DNA of 64,000 bases, taken from contig NC_080577.1 of the NCBI RefSeq assembly GCF_029962835.1, positions 2,790,001-2,854,000 of the forward strand, read 5' to 3'. The notes beneath the pieces were generated by a model that made no database searches, was not told the DNA's origin, and saw only the letters and a list, made by a program, of their open reading frames with translations. Positions 46,465-58,895 of this stretch are shown here, piece after piece. The position numbers and the translations under genes are program-made. The stretch is from Magnolia sinica. Lineage: Eukaryota; Streptophyta; Magnoliopsida; Magnoliales; Magnoliaceae. Each line of letters begins with the position of its first letter. Position 1 is the first letter of the stretch.

Positions 46465-49400
46465 GTGCTCAAGGGTGGTGATTGGTAAAGTCAGCCAGTC
46501 CCATATGTGGGCCCCACCCATCACAGACCCAGCTTGGCTCAGGTCCATAGGCCATCAGATCAGTTTCGACAAGACTAGAATGGGCCTTAAAAAATTCTCA
46601 GTTGGGTCATGCTCAAGTTAAGAAAAGTGGGCCATCTCTGTCTAGGATAAGGCCTGGGCTGACTCTAATCCGGCCCGTTGGAAGCTCATGAGAAGGGTGA
46701 ATATGTTGTTATTTTGAACTGGTAATTGCACTCGTCTCACACGTGTACATGAGTCATACATGTGTGAGATCCGACTGGATTGTCAGGTGATTTTCAGTAT
46801 GCATTTCATCAGGTGACCTTATACATACAAAAGAATGGGCCACCTATATACACTGAATCTGAAACATTGCCCAAGTTCTATTAATCTTTCCTTCTTCTTC
46901 TTTTTTTTTTTTTTTTTCATACTGGTGTGGCCCAGCCTACGGATCATATAGGCCTTGTTTTCTGTTTGGGATTGTCTGATGATCGGTTTGGATCTCGCAC
47001 ATTTGTGCCTTGTTTCCACATGTGTGGCGAATGTGCAGTAGAGGACTGCAATTCATTGCATGCAGCTTGCAGAGAGAAATGAGGAATGATCACCTACGGG
47101 CGCTGTAAATGTGAAATGCATGCGAGAAAAGAGATGGTCCTGAAAATGAAAATCAACTGGCATGAATATCAGACAGACCCACTTGTTAAGTGCCATAACC
47201 GTACATTGAGTCAGATCATCAGCCGTCAATTGGTTTCGTCAATGTGGCTTGCTCGATTAGTGGTTCAGCTTGATTTTCAACACAGATGATCTTCACGGAG
47301 TGGCCAACCTTTTCTACGCGCAGATTTCTGATAGAAGTGGCACGTGGCAGTAAAGAAAGGGTTGTATGTGAAAGTTCGCATGCAGTACATATGCAACGCG
47401 TCATTTCTCATTTGTAAATGTATAAGCTCGTTTGTGGAAGATAATATAAACTAAAAACAATGTTTTTTATTTTATTTTTTTTACGGTGACATCCGTACCA
47501 GGGTCCCATAAATCTTGACAAAAGGTGATTGAATCAATGGACCTATTCGAATCTTTAGCGGGGCCCATAAATTGAATGAATAGGCTCATCTGCGCATTTA
47601 AAATAGCTGAAGTCTTGTGGGTAACTTTCGTCTTTGTGGTCCAATCATCGAGTGTGGCCTTTTGTTCGGTTTTTGTTTTAAACCATCCACTTGAAAAGGC
47701 TGTTCATTGGATGGATGACATTGTCCCGCCAATGTGATATCCATATAATCATCCAATCACTGCAGGGTCCATCAACTGGACAGTTTAGACCAACCATTCA
47801 AACAACTACATGCAGCCATCAAGGATAGACCAAGCAACAGAACATCCAGGACCGTTCATAAGCTTTCACTTCATCAATCTCTATCGCTGGCCACGGACAA
47901 GATGTCCCTCTTTCTTAATCCAATCAGGTAGATATCATGTTTGCAAATCGGCTTTTGCGTCTGGAATAGTCCACCACCGATACCGGCTGTATGGCCCTTA
48001 TAACAAGATAATTCATGGATGATGGCGGTCCAAGTGTGACGTAGAGCGGGTCACGGAAGGCCCAATAGGAAGCAGAAGTGATCTGGACCGTCAGAACTTA
48101 AAAAGAACTATCTGACAATCCAGAATGAGCTTTTTAATGTACCATTTATGATTTTGGGGTAGGACTAGCTACTTTAGCCACCCAATCCTGCTATGCTAGG
48201 TTCACCCAATCCTCCTATGCTGGGTTGCCAATGCCAAATTTGCAAAATATCTTCGTAACATTGGTCGAAATCCTATTTTATTTTTGTTTTTACTTTTTAT
48301 AATAAGTTTTTTTAGTACAACTCTTCATCAGTTAAGCTTTAGGAATTGCACCCAACATGAAAAGTGTTGTCTAGTAAGTTTACTATTTATAGGAAGCCAC
48401 GGTTTCTGGGAGTTTTAGTTATAGTTTGATTAAGAAACTTCTCCAATGGCCTAAAAATATAAATTTGTTTATTTAATCAATCAATCAAATTATTAATTTT
48501 ATAAAATTATTTTTTATTTTCTTTGTTTTTTTCCTCATAGATTTAAAAAGTCCCTGTGAGGAGTATAAAGAAGCTCCATGAATTCAAGAAAGTTATCCTT
48601 GAGGAAGACAGTGAGCGACCTCATCACGTTCATCCCTGCGTCAAAGTGGCCATGAAAATGTTCATGTGGACTATATTTTTTCCATCTTGTAATTACCCAT
48701 TTATACATAATAGCTAAACCCACCCACATGTACTAATAATCTATGTATATACAACCACACATGCCTGCATGCCAGATAGGTGCAGTATACCAGCCATCCA
48801 TCAGGTGGGCCTCACTGTGTAGATTTATTGTCCAAAGATATGAGTGGTCCACCCAAAACGTATGTGATCATATTAGAAATGCATAAATGGATTAGAAACT
48901 TTGGGCTGATATTTTAAAAACTGTAAATTTGTTCAGTTTATTGTGGTCCAACTGACTAGTGTATTGACATGATTCAAGCTGTACATCATATATTTAAAAT
49001 TTAAAATTTATTAAAAAGGAAAGTCTGTTTTGCTTCCCCATCTGTGTTTTTTGCATGATCATTACACATCTTTCATTGTTCCAATTTCTGTCACCATGCA
49101 GCAGCATTCTTTAGTGTGGTCACTCAATGATTCCCTGCGGCATGTGTGAGATAATGCATTCTTATTTTCATTTTCTAAACACATCTTATGAATGGTGAGT
49201 GGCCACTCTTTTATCATGAACATTATACTTATAAAACAAGATGAAGAATACACAGAAATGGAAATAGGGCATAGGTAGGTTTTTCTTTTTTCTAAAGGTA
49301 TAATTTTCATTTACATTATAAGTTCATTTTAATTCTTTTATAATATTTCAGTATATATGTATCAAACATATATTTGGCTACTATGAGTCAACATGAGATA

Positions 49401-52400
49401 TTGGAGTAAACTAAGGGAGTGTTTGGTGCATGAAATTAATTGGGATTATATGAGATATAATTGCAATTAAGTTAATAATTATGGATGTCATGTCGGCGGA
49501 TTAGGGAGTAACGCACCAAATTTCGTTTTCTTGTTTGGGATATATGATCTTGCATTGTGATTTAAGGATACGAGGGATATACATTTGAATGTTACATAGT
49601 ACTCATGGAAGCGGTTGAGTGATGCGCACCACCGATTTCGGTTGGATTAATGCTACAAAGGTTTGCAGTAACACGTTTCTAATTAATTCAATTATTGGAG
49701 TTACAAGATAATGCTAATCACTTAGAAATGACTACAATTCAAATATAGTGTAAATTTTGAATGCGGATAATGTTTAATTAATTTCAATATTAATAGATTA
49801 CCTCTGCTATATATAATGAGAAACTCTTACAAGTATATAACTTACTTAAAAGATAAGTTTAGCTGCGATAAATTTACAACCTCACAGCTTTTTAGAAAAA
49901 TATTGATTCAATTACATCATTAATTTAGATAATTTTAAATCTATCTTCTTCTGATTCACAAAGATTGGCCATGGCCGTGAGAAAGATGGGCCGCCAGAAG
50001 AAAATGACTATAAATTCCATACTCAAAATATACGGATGGCATGCATGATGAGTGGGCCAACCTAGTGGGCCATTATGGATGATAAATGGAACAAAAACCA
50101 TGATCATCCATCATCCATGTTTGGACGATCAGTTAAAATTTATATTATCCACAACAAAAAGAGAATATAATGATTAAAAATAATAGAAATAAAATACTAA
50201 AACCCACACCAAGAATCAGGATGGTCCACTCATCAAATGGACAGAAATTAGAAACATGCTTACAGTTTAGGAAAATCAGGTCGACCATTTTTTATTTATA
50301 CCACTTGTTTTATAAAGTATACGGTTTACATGGTAAGTAGACAAGCCTAATTCTTTATCTATGTAAACAAGATATGGGACCCACCTTTCACATATAAATT
50401 TCATCACCATCGAGTAGTTAGGAATGTAATGTGAATTTCTGTCCATTTAGACTTGCCAGTTTAGGAACCGCAGTACTGAACAAACAATCCCGACCGTCTG
50501 ATAGGAGTCTGCGGTATGTGTAATTTCACATTCGCAGATTATTCCATCCAAGCAAAAAGTGGGCCACACATGATGATCACCTAGCCTGAAAATAGGAAAA
50601 TCCAGTGATTTGGTGTCACCCCAGTACTGTGGACCATGCCCAGGGGTCCTGCTCAACAGATGGACCGTCCTGATTTTTGCCGTATTTGATCATTGTGGTG
50701 TGGACCATCTTTCTTACGAAGCTCATACCATACATACCCAACACCTTTTTTGCTGCACGTGAACATGTTGCATGATTACACCCGACAAGAGTACATGACA
50801 TACCTATCAGCCTTTAAATCTATCATAGTAGAAAAGCATCCATTTCCTTCAATTTTCTACCTTATGCAGCCAGGGAGATGAAACAGTACAACGATCTTAT
50901 CAAACTACACCTTTGCGATGTGATGTGTAGATCTAAACCGTCCATCTTAACACCCCTACAGTTTATGGAAAATTTTAGAAAATATGTACGGATCGGATGA
51001 TCCTAGACGTCTATAAAGTGGGCTTGAGTGAAATGGTTAACCTGCAGTGTTTGGAGTGAAGTGAAGAACATTGATGGATAGGATTGTGCAAATGTCGTGA
51101 ATTTGATATATGGAGCATGGAGGGTGGGGTCCAACGGATGGATGGCGCAGATTGGTATGTCACCCTGCCACGTGTGCTGTGGAAGGATGGCTCTACCATG
51201 ACCCACCAAGATATCCTGTCTTTAAGCTTAACAGACAACGCGAGGCCACTGTGATGTGTGCATAAAATCCACTCCGTCCATCATGTATGCCCCCTCGTGT
51301 TCTCCTCGGTAGCCAAAAATCAGGAGGATCCAAAGCTCAGTTGGGTTACACCACAAGGAAAATTTAGATTGGACCGTTATATATATATATAAACCTTTCA
51401 GATGTTATGTTGGTTCCCATGTGCTTCTAATATTCCATCCAATCCATTCAGAAGCTGGGCCCCACAATTTTGCTTGCCCATGATATATGAGGTAGTCTGT
51501 CCTGCTGAGTTTTCCAGATTGGTCGGTTTGGACCGTCTAGATGTCTCAACGCAACCAGGAACACCATAACTAATGGTGCTCTTACAGCACTGGATCATTT
51601 TTCATGGTCCAACTTTCAAGTGCCAAAGGTACGTTCTTGAAAGCCTAGACCCATTCAATGCATGTGAAGATGTCTAACTTGCCCCCATTGCAACAAGCAA
51701 AGGCCAGACTTTGGATATCACCGTACTTTTTAGAAAAATTCATCAAATGAAATTATTGCAGGAGTATTGGAAGATTTTTAAATTTTTGGCAGTTTTAAAG
51801 TTTTTGTAATTTGTTTAAAATCATTGCAATCTTAATATATAAAAAACATTTAAAAGTTAAATTAATTCATTTTATCCATATTATAAAAATTTTAAACTTA
51901 TTACTAATTTCCCATAAAGATTTTATTTCAGTGAGATTTTTCTTATAATACTAACAATAAAGAGGTCAAATTCTGAATATGTGCCAAGAAATTCTTGTGC
52001 CCAGAAATTGAAAAGAATGAAATTGTCACCACCACAAATATCTCCAAAATTTTGAAAATCCGGCAATATTTACATAAGAAATCATTTGGATGATATGCAC
52101 TAATTATATTGTGAGATTTTCAAAATATAAGTTGTTTTCAATCTTTCATAATTTTTCATAAAATTATTTCAATATTAACTTAAAATTTATTGAAGATTTT
52201 AACTAATTTAATATACAATTATATATTAAAGTAGCACTTTGCTGATGACCCACGTGAAAGATTTAACTTGTACGTTAGATGACCTACTGGGGAGTTAACC
52301 ATTTGCTTCTTCATACAATATTTAGGAACAAGCTCTAATGCAAAAATCACGCCAATCGGATAATCCTAAATATATGATGAATAGCATGAAAATGGACAAT

Positions 52401-53676
52401 CAAGATTGAAAGGAAAAACACACTACATCCCATCAATATCTTGAAATGTCAATTAGATAGATGTTACTCCATATTGCTTATAATTTCAAAGTAGCACTTT
52501 ATATGATAGCTCTAGTAATTTGATACATGGCTTGTAAATAACAAGTTATCATAATAAATTAGCCTCATGCAAAGGCTTAGGATTGTTGTATTTGCATTGC
52601 TCTTCTATAACTCCTTACTCTCGATGAATAATGTTTTATAAATCCTTTCGATTGATGATTAAATATACCATTTGCCGTTGAAATGCTTTGGAGAGATTGC
52701 TAATGTTCTCATAGCTAGCACATTTAAGTATTATAATCCAGGGCTTTGGTAAGGTCCCAGAAAACCGGGACTAATCATTCAACAACAAGCCATGGTGCAA
52801 AAATCATGGGATTAGATAATCCTAACCCTATGATAGGCCAAATAATTAGAAATGTCTATTTTATATGATCCCATGATTGGCCAAATAATTAGAAACATCT
52901 ATTTTTTATGACCCATTAATCACATGGTTAAAATCATCGAACCAAAATACTACTTTGAAATCATAACCAATACAAAGTGAAATCTACAAGATTGATAGTT
53001 AACAATGATGGTTAAAGCCATTTTGTCTATTGCTCAATCAGTGAGATCTACAGCATTTTGTCTATTGCTCAATCTTGACTATCTATTCTTCTAGCTATTT
53101 TACTTAGATCATCCCAATTGGATAATTTTTGCACCATGCTTCGCTTTAGTTGTGTGAATGAATGGACGGTTCAAATCGGCAATTGAATGCCACATGTGTT
53201 AGTCGGAAGCTTTGGGACCATTTGGTGAAGGTGGGGATGCTGGCTACAACCTATAACTATCAATTATTTTATAATAAACATTTTAAATATTATTTTTTTT
53301 CAGCCAGATTTTCCAAATGATAACCAAAGAAAATCTCCACATTTTAAAATTTTAAATTTAGAGCCAACAACGAGATTTGTCCACTCATCAGGTGGGTTAC
53401 GCATGTACTTTGTACCAGATCAATGGTTGTCTTTTTTTTGTATGGTGTGGCCCACATGATGAATGGATCACTCTACTGTTTGCAATATGTGTTCTTCATG
53501 GTAGAGCCTACATTTTGAACGGGTTGGATGTGGTGTACAGTTGACACTCTGATGACTATGTGCTAGTTGGATCGGTAATACTACAATCCAACTGTTGTAT
53601 ACATACACAGAGATCCTTGACTCTCCTATGCACTGTCGGAGAGATAAATACACACAAGCTAAAATAGTATGACACC
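46465..53676. other. Gene-free repeat space, second part
   Basis: No supported gene. 48140-48260 repeats the FB1 inner-arm sequence ('gtaccatttatgattttggggt'). 51240-51600 is a degraded shared-core repeat. 51700-52250 and 49300-49920 are AT-rich without clear structure. Around 52815-52900 a 'ggccaaataattagaaa' phrase is tandemly duplicated, and around 53015-53075 a 'ttttgtctattgctcaatc' phrase is. Confidence 0.45.
48140..48260. repeat. Solitary fragment of the FB1 inner arm
   Basis: Sequence from 'gtaccatttatgattttggg' through 'ctactttagccacc' parallels FB1 at about 18195-18245. No matching second arm was found nearby. Also contains a short internal duplication ('cacccaatcct(g/c)ctatgct'). 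Confidence 0.55.
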
Positions 53677-54206
53677 GGGAGCGGATTAGGTGAGACCCCG
53701 GACCCACATAGGTGAGTGGGACCCCTGACTGTGGGGCCCACTGTGATGTATGTGACTACATCAATGCCGTCCATCCGTATTGAAAGCTCATTTTAGGGTA
53801 TGATTAAAAAAAAATGAAGCAAATCCCAATCTCGGATGGACCATAATACAGGAAACAGTGGTAATCAACCATTAAAAACTTCTCGTGGGCCACAAACGTT
53901 TTGGATCAAGCTGATATTTGTGTAGTCTCTTCATCCAGATCTTCCTGACCTTATCAACAGGTTGGATGGAAAATGAACATTCCGGTGGCCCCATGAAGTT
54001 TTTAATGGTGGGGATTCAATCACTACTGTTTCTTGTGGTATTGTCCACATAGGATTTGGATCTGCTTCATTTTTAAGGTCATGACTAAAATGAGCTTTCA
54101 AAACGGTTGGACGGTGTGGATTTAAGGCACATACATCACTATGAGCCCCACAGTCAGGGGTCCCACCCACCTAAGTGTATCCGGGGTCTCACCTAATCCG
54201 CTCCCC
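53677..54206. mobile_element. Full-length shared-core palindromic MITE with flanking duplication
   Basis: Long terminal inverted repeats start GGGAGCGGATTAGGTGAGAC and end with the complement. The arms continue through 'ggggcccactgtgatgtatg' into the shared core. A TGACACC(G) repeat flanks both ends (53670-53677 and 54207-54214). About 530 bp, strongly palindromic. It is the best-preserved member in the window. Confidence 0.85.
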
Positions 54207-54505
54207 TGACACCGTAGTCTCGGAGACCCGACAACCAATCCGAGCGCCTGGAGTCGACACGTGGCATGGAAAAGGCAAACCATGAAAACGACCCCCACAT
54301 TAGTTTTCCATCATTTCACAGGCTATCCATCCTCTCTGAAAAAAATATGAAAATTCCAAATATAGCCCCCAGATATTCTTTATGTATACAGATAGATAGC
54401 AAGTCAAATAAACTCCTCCATCCACACATTTAATCACCAAAATCATTAAAGTAGTAGGAAAACCCAACCTTTTTCCTTTTTTCTCTGAAGATTTCATCTC
54501 ATCCG

Positions 54506-55329
54506 TCAATCAAGCTCTTGGTTCTTCTCTACAACTCTCACTCCCTTTGTAGATCTAAGCACCTCAGCCTGTTTTACAATATACATGATATTAAAAACAA
54601 AAACAAATATTCACAAGTGTTCTAATGAAAATGATTGATGTTTAAATTATGGGCCACAAGGGTGGATAATCAGATGATCCAAACCGTCCATTCAATGGAA
54701 TATACAGATTATGAGCAACTATCCACAAAAAATCACATTGATCAGATGCCCAATTTTCTCTTTTTCCCTCCTATGCAATGGACATTGCTCTTTTTTTTTT
54801 TTTTTTTCAAGATTGTCTAACCAATGTGATATTTAAATGGTTTCCCATCTACTGCTAGACCCATCAGATGAACGGTTGATATTATCCATCCAGGCAGCAA
54901 TGGATCAGAACCGATAATAGATGGTCTAAATGAAAAATAAAACAAAGATCTTCAAAACATCAGATTTTATTAACCATAGATTACCTGATCATCAGTGATT
55001 TCTACGGCGAATCCATCCACAATGACCCAAGAAAACCTCTTCTTGTAAGTGCCTGTTGGGAGTGTGCTTGCAAGCAACTCATCATGCTTGTTGCTCAGGT
55101 ACAGGTCCAGCTCATATGCTCCTTGTTTTGTTCTATCACACATATCCAACATTAGCAAAAAATGCCCACATTACACTCTCTTCAGGAGAAATGTACAAAA
55201 TGGAATTAAAATGTTGGTGTTGGATGAAAGATGAGATGAAAAGATGACAGACCGGTCGGTGCGAAGACGCTCATATTCGGGATCGAAGTTCATGAAGACG
55301 AAATATAGTTCGGTTGCACCTGTTCCCAT
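54506..55329 (-). CDS. Stand-alone subtilase-propeptide (inhibitor I9) protein, 95 aa
   Basis: Three exons on the minus strand: 55329-55253, 55132-54985 and 54568-54506, joined at GT-AG sites with matching phases. The protein begins MGTGATELYFVFMNF and contains KHDELLASTL, GTYKKRFSW and DGFAVEITDDQAEVL, which match the propeptide of SBT2-type subtilisin-like proteases (family form: KHD-LLA..GTYKK..YS..NGFAV-I). It then reads GVRVVEKNQELD and stops, just where the S8 protease domain would begin. I find no protease exons further down the strand. Stand-alone I9 proteins in fungi and plants act as inhibitors or chaperones of subtilases, so that is the likely role. There is no signal peptide, which suggests a cytosolic protein or a missing upstream exon. 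The frame extends upstream through a GA repeat, but Met at 55327-55329 fits the domain start. Confidence 0.82.
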
Positions 55330-55473
55330 CACTACCACCTTCTTCTTCTTCTTTCTTCTTCTATAGCGAGTCTTTTTAGAAAAAGCCAAGAAGAAGTTGG
55401 TTTTTTCTATGCATGTTGGACAGGAGATAAATGAAGTCAAGAAGCCACATTTCTCTTTTGGATCCAAAGATGC

Positions 55474-55478
<5 letters not shown>

Positions 55479-55519
<41 letters not shown>
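55479..55519. repeat. (CT)n microsatellite in the I9-gene leader
   Basis: About 40 bp of CT on the plus strand, some 150-190 bp upstream of the I9-gene ATG. It encodes an artefactual Arg-Glu repeat in one frame. Confidence 0.9.
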
Positions 55520-55521
<2 letters not shown>

Positions 55522-56350
55522 GTTTGGCATCATTTAAAAAAAGATCTAAATCCAACCGATTGGATACAAGTTACGGTCCAGCCCACCGATATATTTCAAC
55601 AGATTAAGTGGATAGACATCCAACCCTTCGAATAGGTTGGTCCCAATGTATTGGACGGGTTGGATGTCGCCCACATATCAAAGGTTGGAAGTCATCCCCT
55701 GGGTGGACCATAGCTTATCGTCCAACCGGTTGGACTTGAGACCTTATCTTTTAAACGTTGCAGTGACCTTCAACCGTACACATGGCACGGTTGTACGGCA
55801 ATCCAGACTGTCCAACCACTGACCCAACTTTGGATGGAGCATGACCCACAAAATACACTGAGAATATGGTAGAATCATGTGATTTTTAGCTTCGAATTTG
55901 GACGGCTCAGTATTTAATTTTAACCATTCATTTAATATCCATCAGCTGGATGGTTAGGATTGCTTAATCACTTTGATTTTATATGATCCAACCACAATTT
56001 GGATAATTTGAATAGATGCACATGAGAATCACGTGAGAATGTGTTGTAGTGTAGCTACTGAAAAGTTGTCACAAGACGGTCCCTTAATTGGACAGGTCCA
56101 TCTTCTATGGTTCTATCATAGAATAACTATGATGCAATAATCTCATTCTAAAACGATCTTGACCTTTGATTTTTTATTTTTATTTTTTGAGTTGAATGTG
56201 AGTCATTGAAAATGGTCTTTCGGAGTAATATATTCATCCACAAATGGGGATGATCAGAATCACCCATTCAGTGTAACACGCAACATGAAAGGTTCATATC
56301 ATCAAGCATTGTATGTTTAAATCACCTGGTATGGCCCACCTAGAATGTGG
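55520..56350. other. Promoter side of the I9 gene, then intergenic DNA
   Basis: No gene seen. Contains a repeated phrase 'ccaaccg(g/a)ttgga' (about 55554-55735) in loose inverted arrangement. Confidence 0.4.
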
Positions 56351-57354
56351 TATTTGAGGGGATTTGAGGGGATTTTAAATCGCTTGATATGTTTAGCACA
56401 ATAAGTAAATGAGGGTTTCAAATCCCCTAAAAGATAGGTTTAAAATCCAAAGTAAAAGTTTAGATTACCTCTATACAATCATTCTAAGAGTTGCATGTGT
56501 AGCATGTGCGTCATTAGGCTATCAATTTATTGGGGACATGGCCAATTGATGATAACCCAAAACAATCATATTATCAATTGCATCACTAGTGTTGTTCAAA
56601 CATTGTCTATGTAAATCAATGGTTAAAAATCACTGGTTAGCCACTCAGATGTGATCTTGTCCTTGTGGCTCATCCACAACTTGGAATTTCATCATTTTTG
56701 GGCAAAGTATATATTTCAACATGCTTATTATAACCATTGTGTCAAACATTACATACATACACTAACTAAAGATATTAAAGTTGATTTAATAATTAAGAAA
56801 AATTGACCATATTGGCCTTGATGTATGGTCAAATTTCCTAAAGATATTCAACATATCAAATATTCTGTAGGTGGCCTTCTGACACGCCTTTGAAAATTAC
56901 TTGGACTAAAATGCTCGTCTTTATTTCCGTAGTTTTACGGATTTTTAGGGAATAAGAAGTTACGTCGTATTTAATGCCAAGAAACTGATGTATACGGAAC
57001 CTTTTTTTACATGTGGGCAAAGACCAAACTCGTGAGGCCCAGATTGATGTATGTGTATAATTCATACCGCTCATCCTTTTTGCCGTGTCATTTTAGGGCT
57101 ATGGCCCAAATATCAACATAATCCAGAGCTCGTGTAGGTCACATAATAGAAAATAATGGTGACAATGGAACTCACTGTTGAAACTTTACAAGCTCACTTA
57201 ATGTTTGTTAAAAGTGGACACTGCCCAAGTCAGGACTTTTTAGGCTCATGGCGAGCTGACCGACAAGGTGAATGGAACGAATCACCACATTGTGGGCCTT
57301 GGGTTATTATACCAATGGCTATCCTTTCATTTAGTAGTAAAAGAAGTGAACATG

Positions 57355-57625
57355 TAACAATCACGACCCATATAACATGAGAACCACGACCCATATAACA
57401 TGATACGTACAACCCATGACAACCATGACCTATATAATATGACAACCACGACCCATAACAACTACAACCCTTAGTACATTACAACCACAACCCTTTATGC
57501 ATCACAACCACGACCCGGTATGGGTCGTGCTTGCCATGTTATATGGCTCATGGTTTTCATGAGGTAAGGGTCGTGGTTGTCATGAAGTAAGGGTCGTGCT
57601 TGTCAAGATATATGGGTCGTAGTTT
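57355..57625. repeat. Tandem repeat block, left arm of FB2
   Basis: About ten units of a 20-25 bp motif (ACAACCACGACCCATATAAC). They run in one orientation to about 57520 and then in the opposite orientation to 57625, so the block is itself a palindrome. Confidence 0.85.
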
Positions 57626-57949
57626 TCATTTTGTAGGCATTGGCAAGGACCAACTAGTGGGGCCTACATTAATGTATGTGAATAATTCATGCCGCCAATG
57701 CTTTTTGTTTTGTCATTTTAGGGCTAGGTTTCAAATATCAGCCCGATCCAGATCTCGTCGTGGGCCAAACAATAGAAAATAATGGTGACAATGGCACTCA
57801 CTGTTGATATTGAGCCCACATGAGCTCTGGATTAAGTTAATATTTGGTTTCTAGCCCTAAAATGACACAACAAAAAGGATAGGCGGCATGGATTATTCAC
57901 ATACATCAATTTAGGCCCCACTAAATGATCCTTATCAAGGCCTTTAAAA

Positions 57950-58190
57950 TGAAGACTACGACCCGTATAGTATGACAATCACGACCCTTACCTCGTGAAA
58001 ACCACAACCCATATAACATGACAACCACGACCTATACCCGGGTCATGGTTGTAATGTGGTAAGGGTCGTAGTTGTCATGTTATATGGGTCGTAATTGTCA
58101 TGAGTCGTAATTATCATGGGTCATAATTATCATGCTATGTGGGTCGTCGTTGTCATGTTATATGGGACGCAGTTGTTATATGTTCACTTC
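57950..58190. repeat. Tandem repeat block, right arm of FB2
   Basis: The same motif as the left block, switching orientation near 58040 (..CCTATACCCGGGTCAT..). The two blocks mirror each other around the central palindrome. Confidence 0.85.
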
Positions 58191-58895
58191 CTTTACTATC
58201 AAATGAAAGAATAGCCATTATTACAATAGCCTAAGGCCCAAAATGGGATGATCTGTTCCGTCCACCTTGTCAGTCAGCTCGTCGTGGGCTCAAAAAGTCT
58301 TAACTTAGACAGTGTCCACTTTTAACAAACATCACTGTGAGTCTGAAAAGTTTCAACAATGGGTTTCATTGTCACCATTATTTTCTATTATGTGACCCAC
58401 ACAAGCTCTGGATCAGGTTGATATGTGAGTCTTAGCCCTAAAATGACACGATAAAAAGGATGGGCGGCATGGATTATACACATACATCAATCTGAGCCCT
58501 ACTAGTTTAGTCCTTGCTCACGCGCAAAATAGGGTTCCGTATACATCACTTTCTTGACATTAAATACAACGTAACTTCTTATTCCCTAAAAAACTGTACA
58601 ACTGCTGAAACAAGGACAAGTGCATTTTGGTCAAGGTAATTTTGAAAGGCATGTCAAAAGGCCACGTACATAATATTTTAAAGGTTGAATCTCTTTAGGG
58701 TATTTGACCATACAGCGAGGTCAGTACAGTCAATTTCTCAATAATTAACTTCAAAGTTATATAAATATATTATGCATAGCTACCTTTGTATTACAAGGAA
58801 TTTTGAATCTAAGATGCCAAACACAACTAAAGAATTACAAATCCAAGGAGATTTCTAATTCAAGGGATCTGAATCCATGCTCCCAAACAGGCCCT

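Larger units (their letters stand above)
56797..58739. mobile_element. Foldback Mutator-like element with tandem-repeat arms (FB2)
   Basis: 1943 bp with ends GAAAAATTGACC.. on the left and the complement of GAGAAATTGACTG on the right; both arms go on to read 'tgtatggtcaaat'. A perfect 9-bp repeat, AATAATTAA, flanks it (56788-56796 and 58740-58748). Three levels of symmetry are nested. The outer arms (about 56797-57355 / 58190-58739) hold the shared palindromic core. Next are ACGACCC/GGGTCGT tandem-repeat blocks (about 57355-57625 / 57950-58190). At the centre is a palindrome (57628-57945) that is another copy of the core. There is no coding capacity. Confidence 0.88.
56351..58895. mobile_element. 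Old hAT-like MITE split by the FB2 insertion
   Basis: The left half (56351-56796) and right half (58749-58895) together resemble 29946-30540 and 32729-33418: 'ttcaaatcccctaaa', 'gatggcc..ttgatgataaccc', then 'atgccaaacacaact' and the terminus 'tgctcccaaacaggccct'. The break lies at the FB2 target site. The left terminus is eroded. Confidence 0.75.

Noticed and set aside
54300-54509. Minus-strand frame downstream of the I9 gene as a protease remnant
   Set aside because: No catalytic motif of S8 proteases is visible. It overlaps the 3' end of exon 3 in another frame.
55330-55533. N-terminal extension of the I9 protein
   Set aside because: It is mainly the translation of a GA repeat and Lys/Arg runs. 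The I9 domain starts just after Met at 55329.
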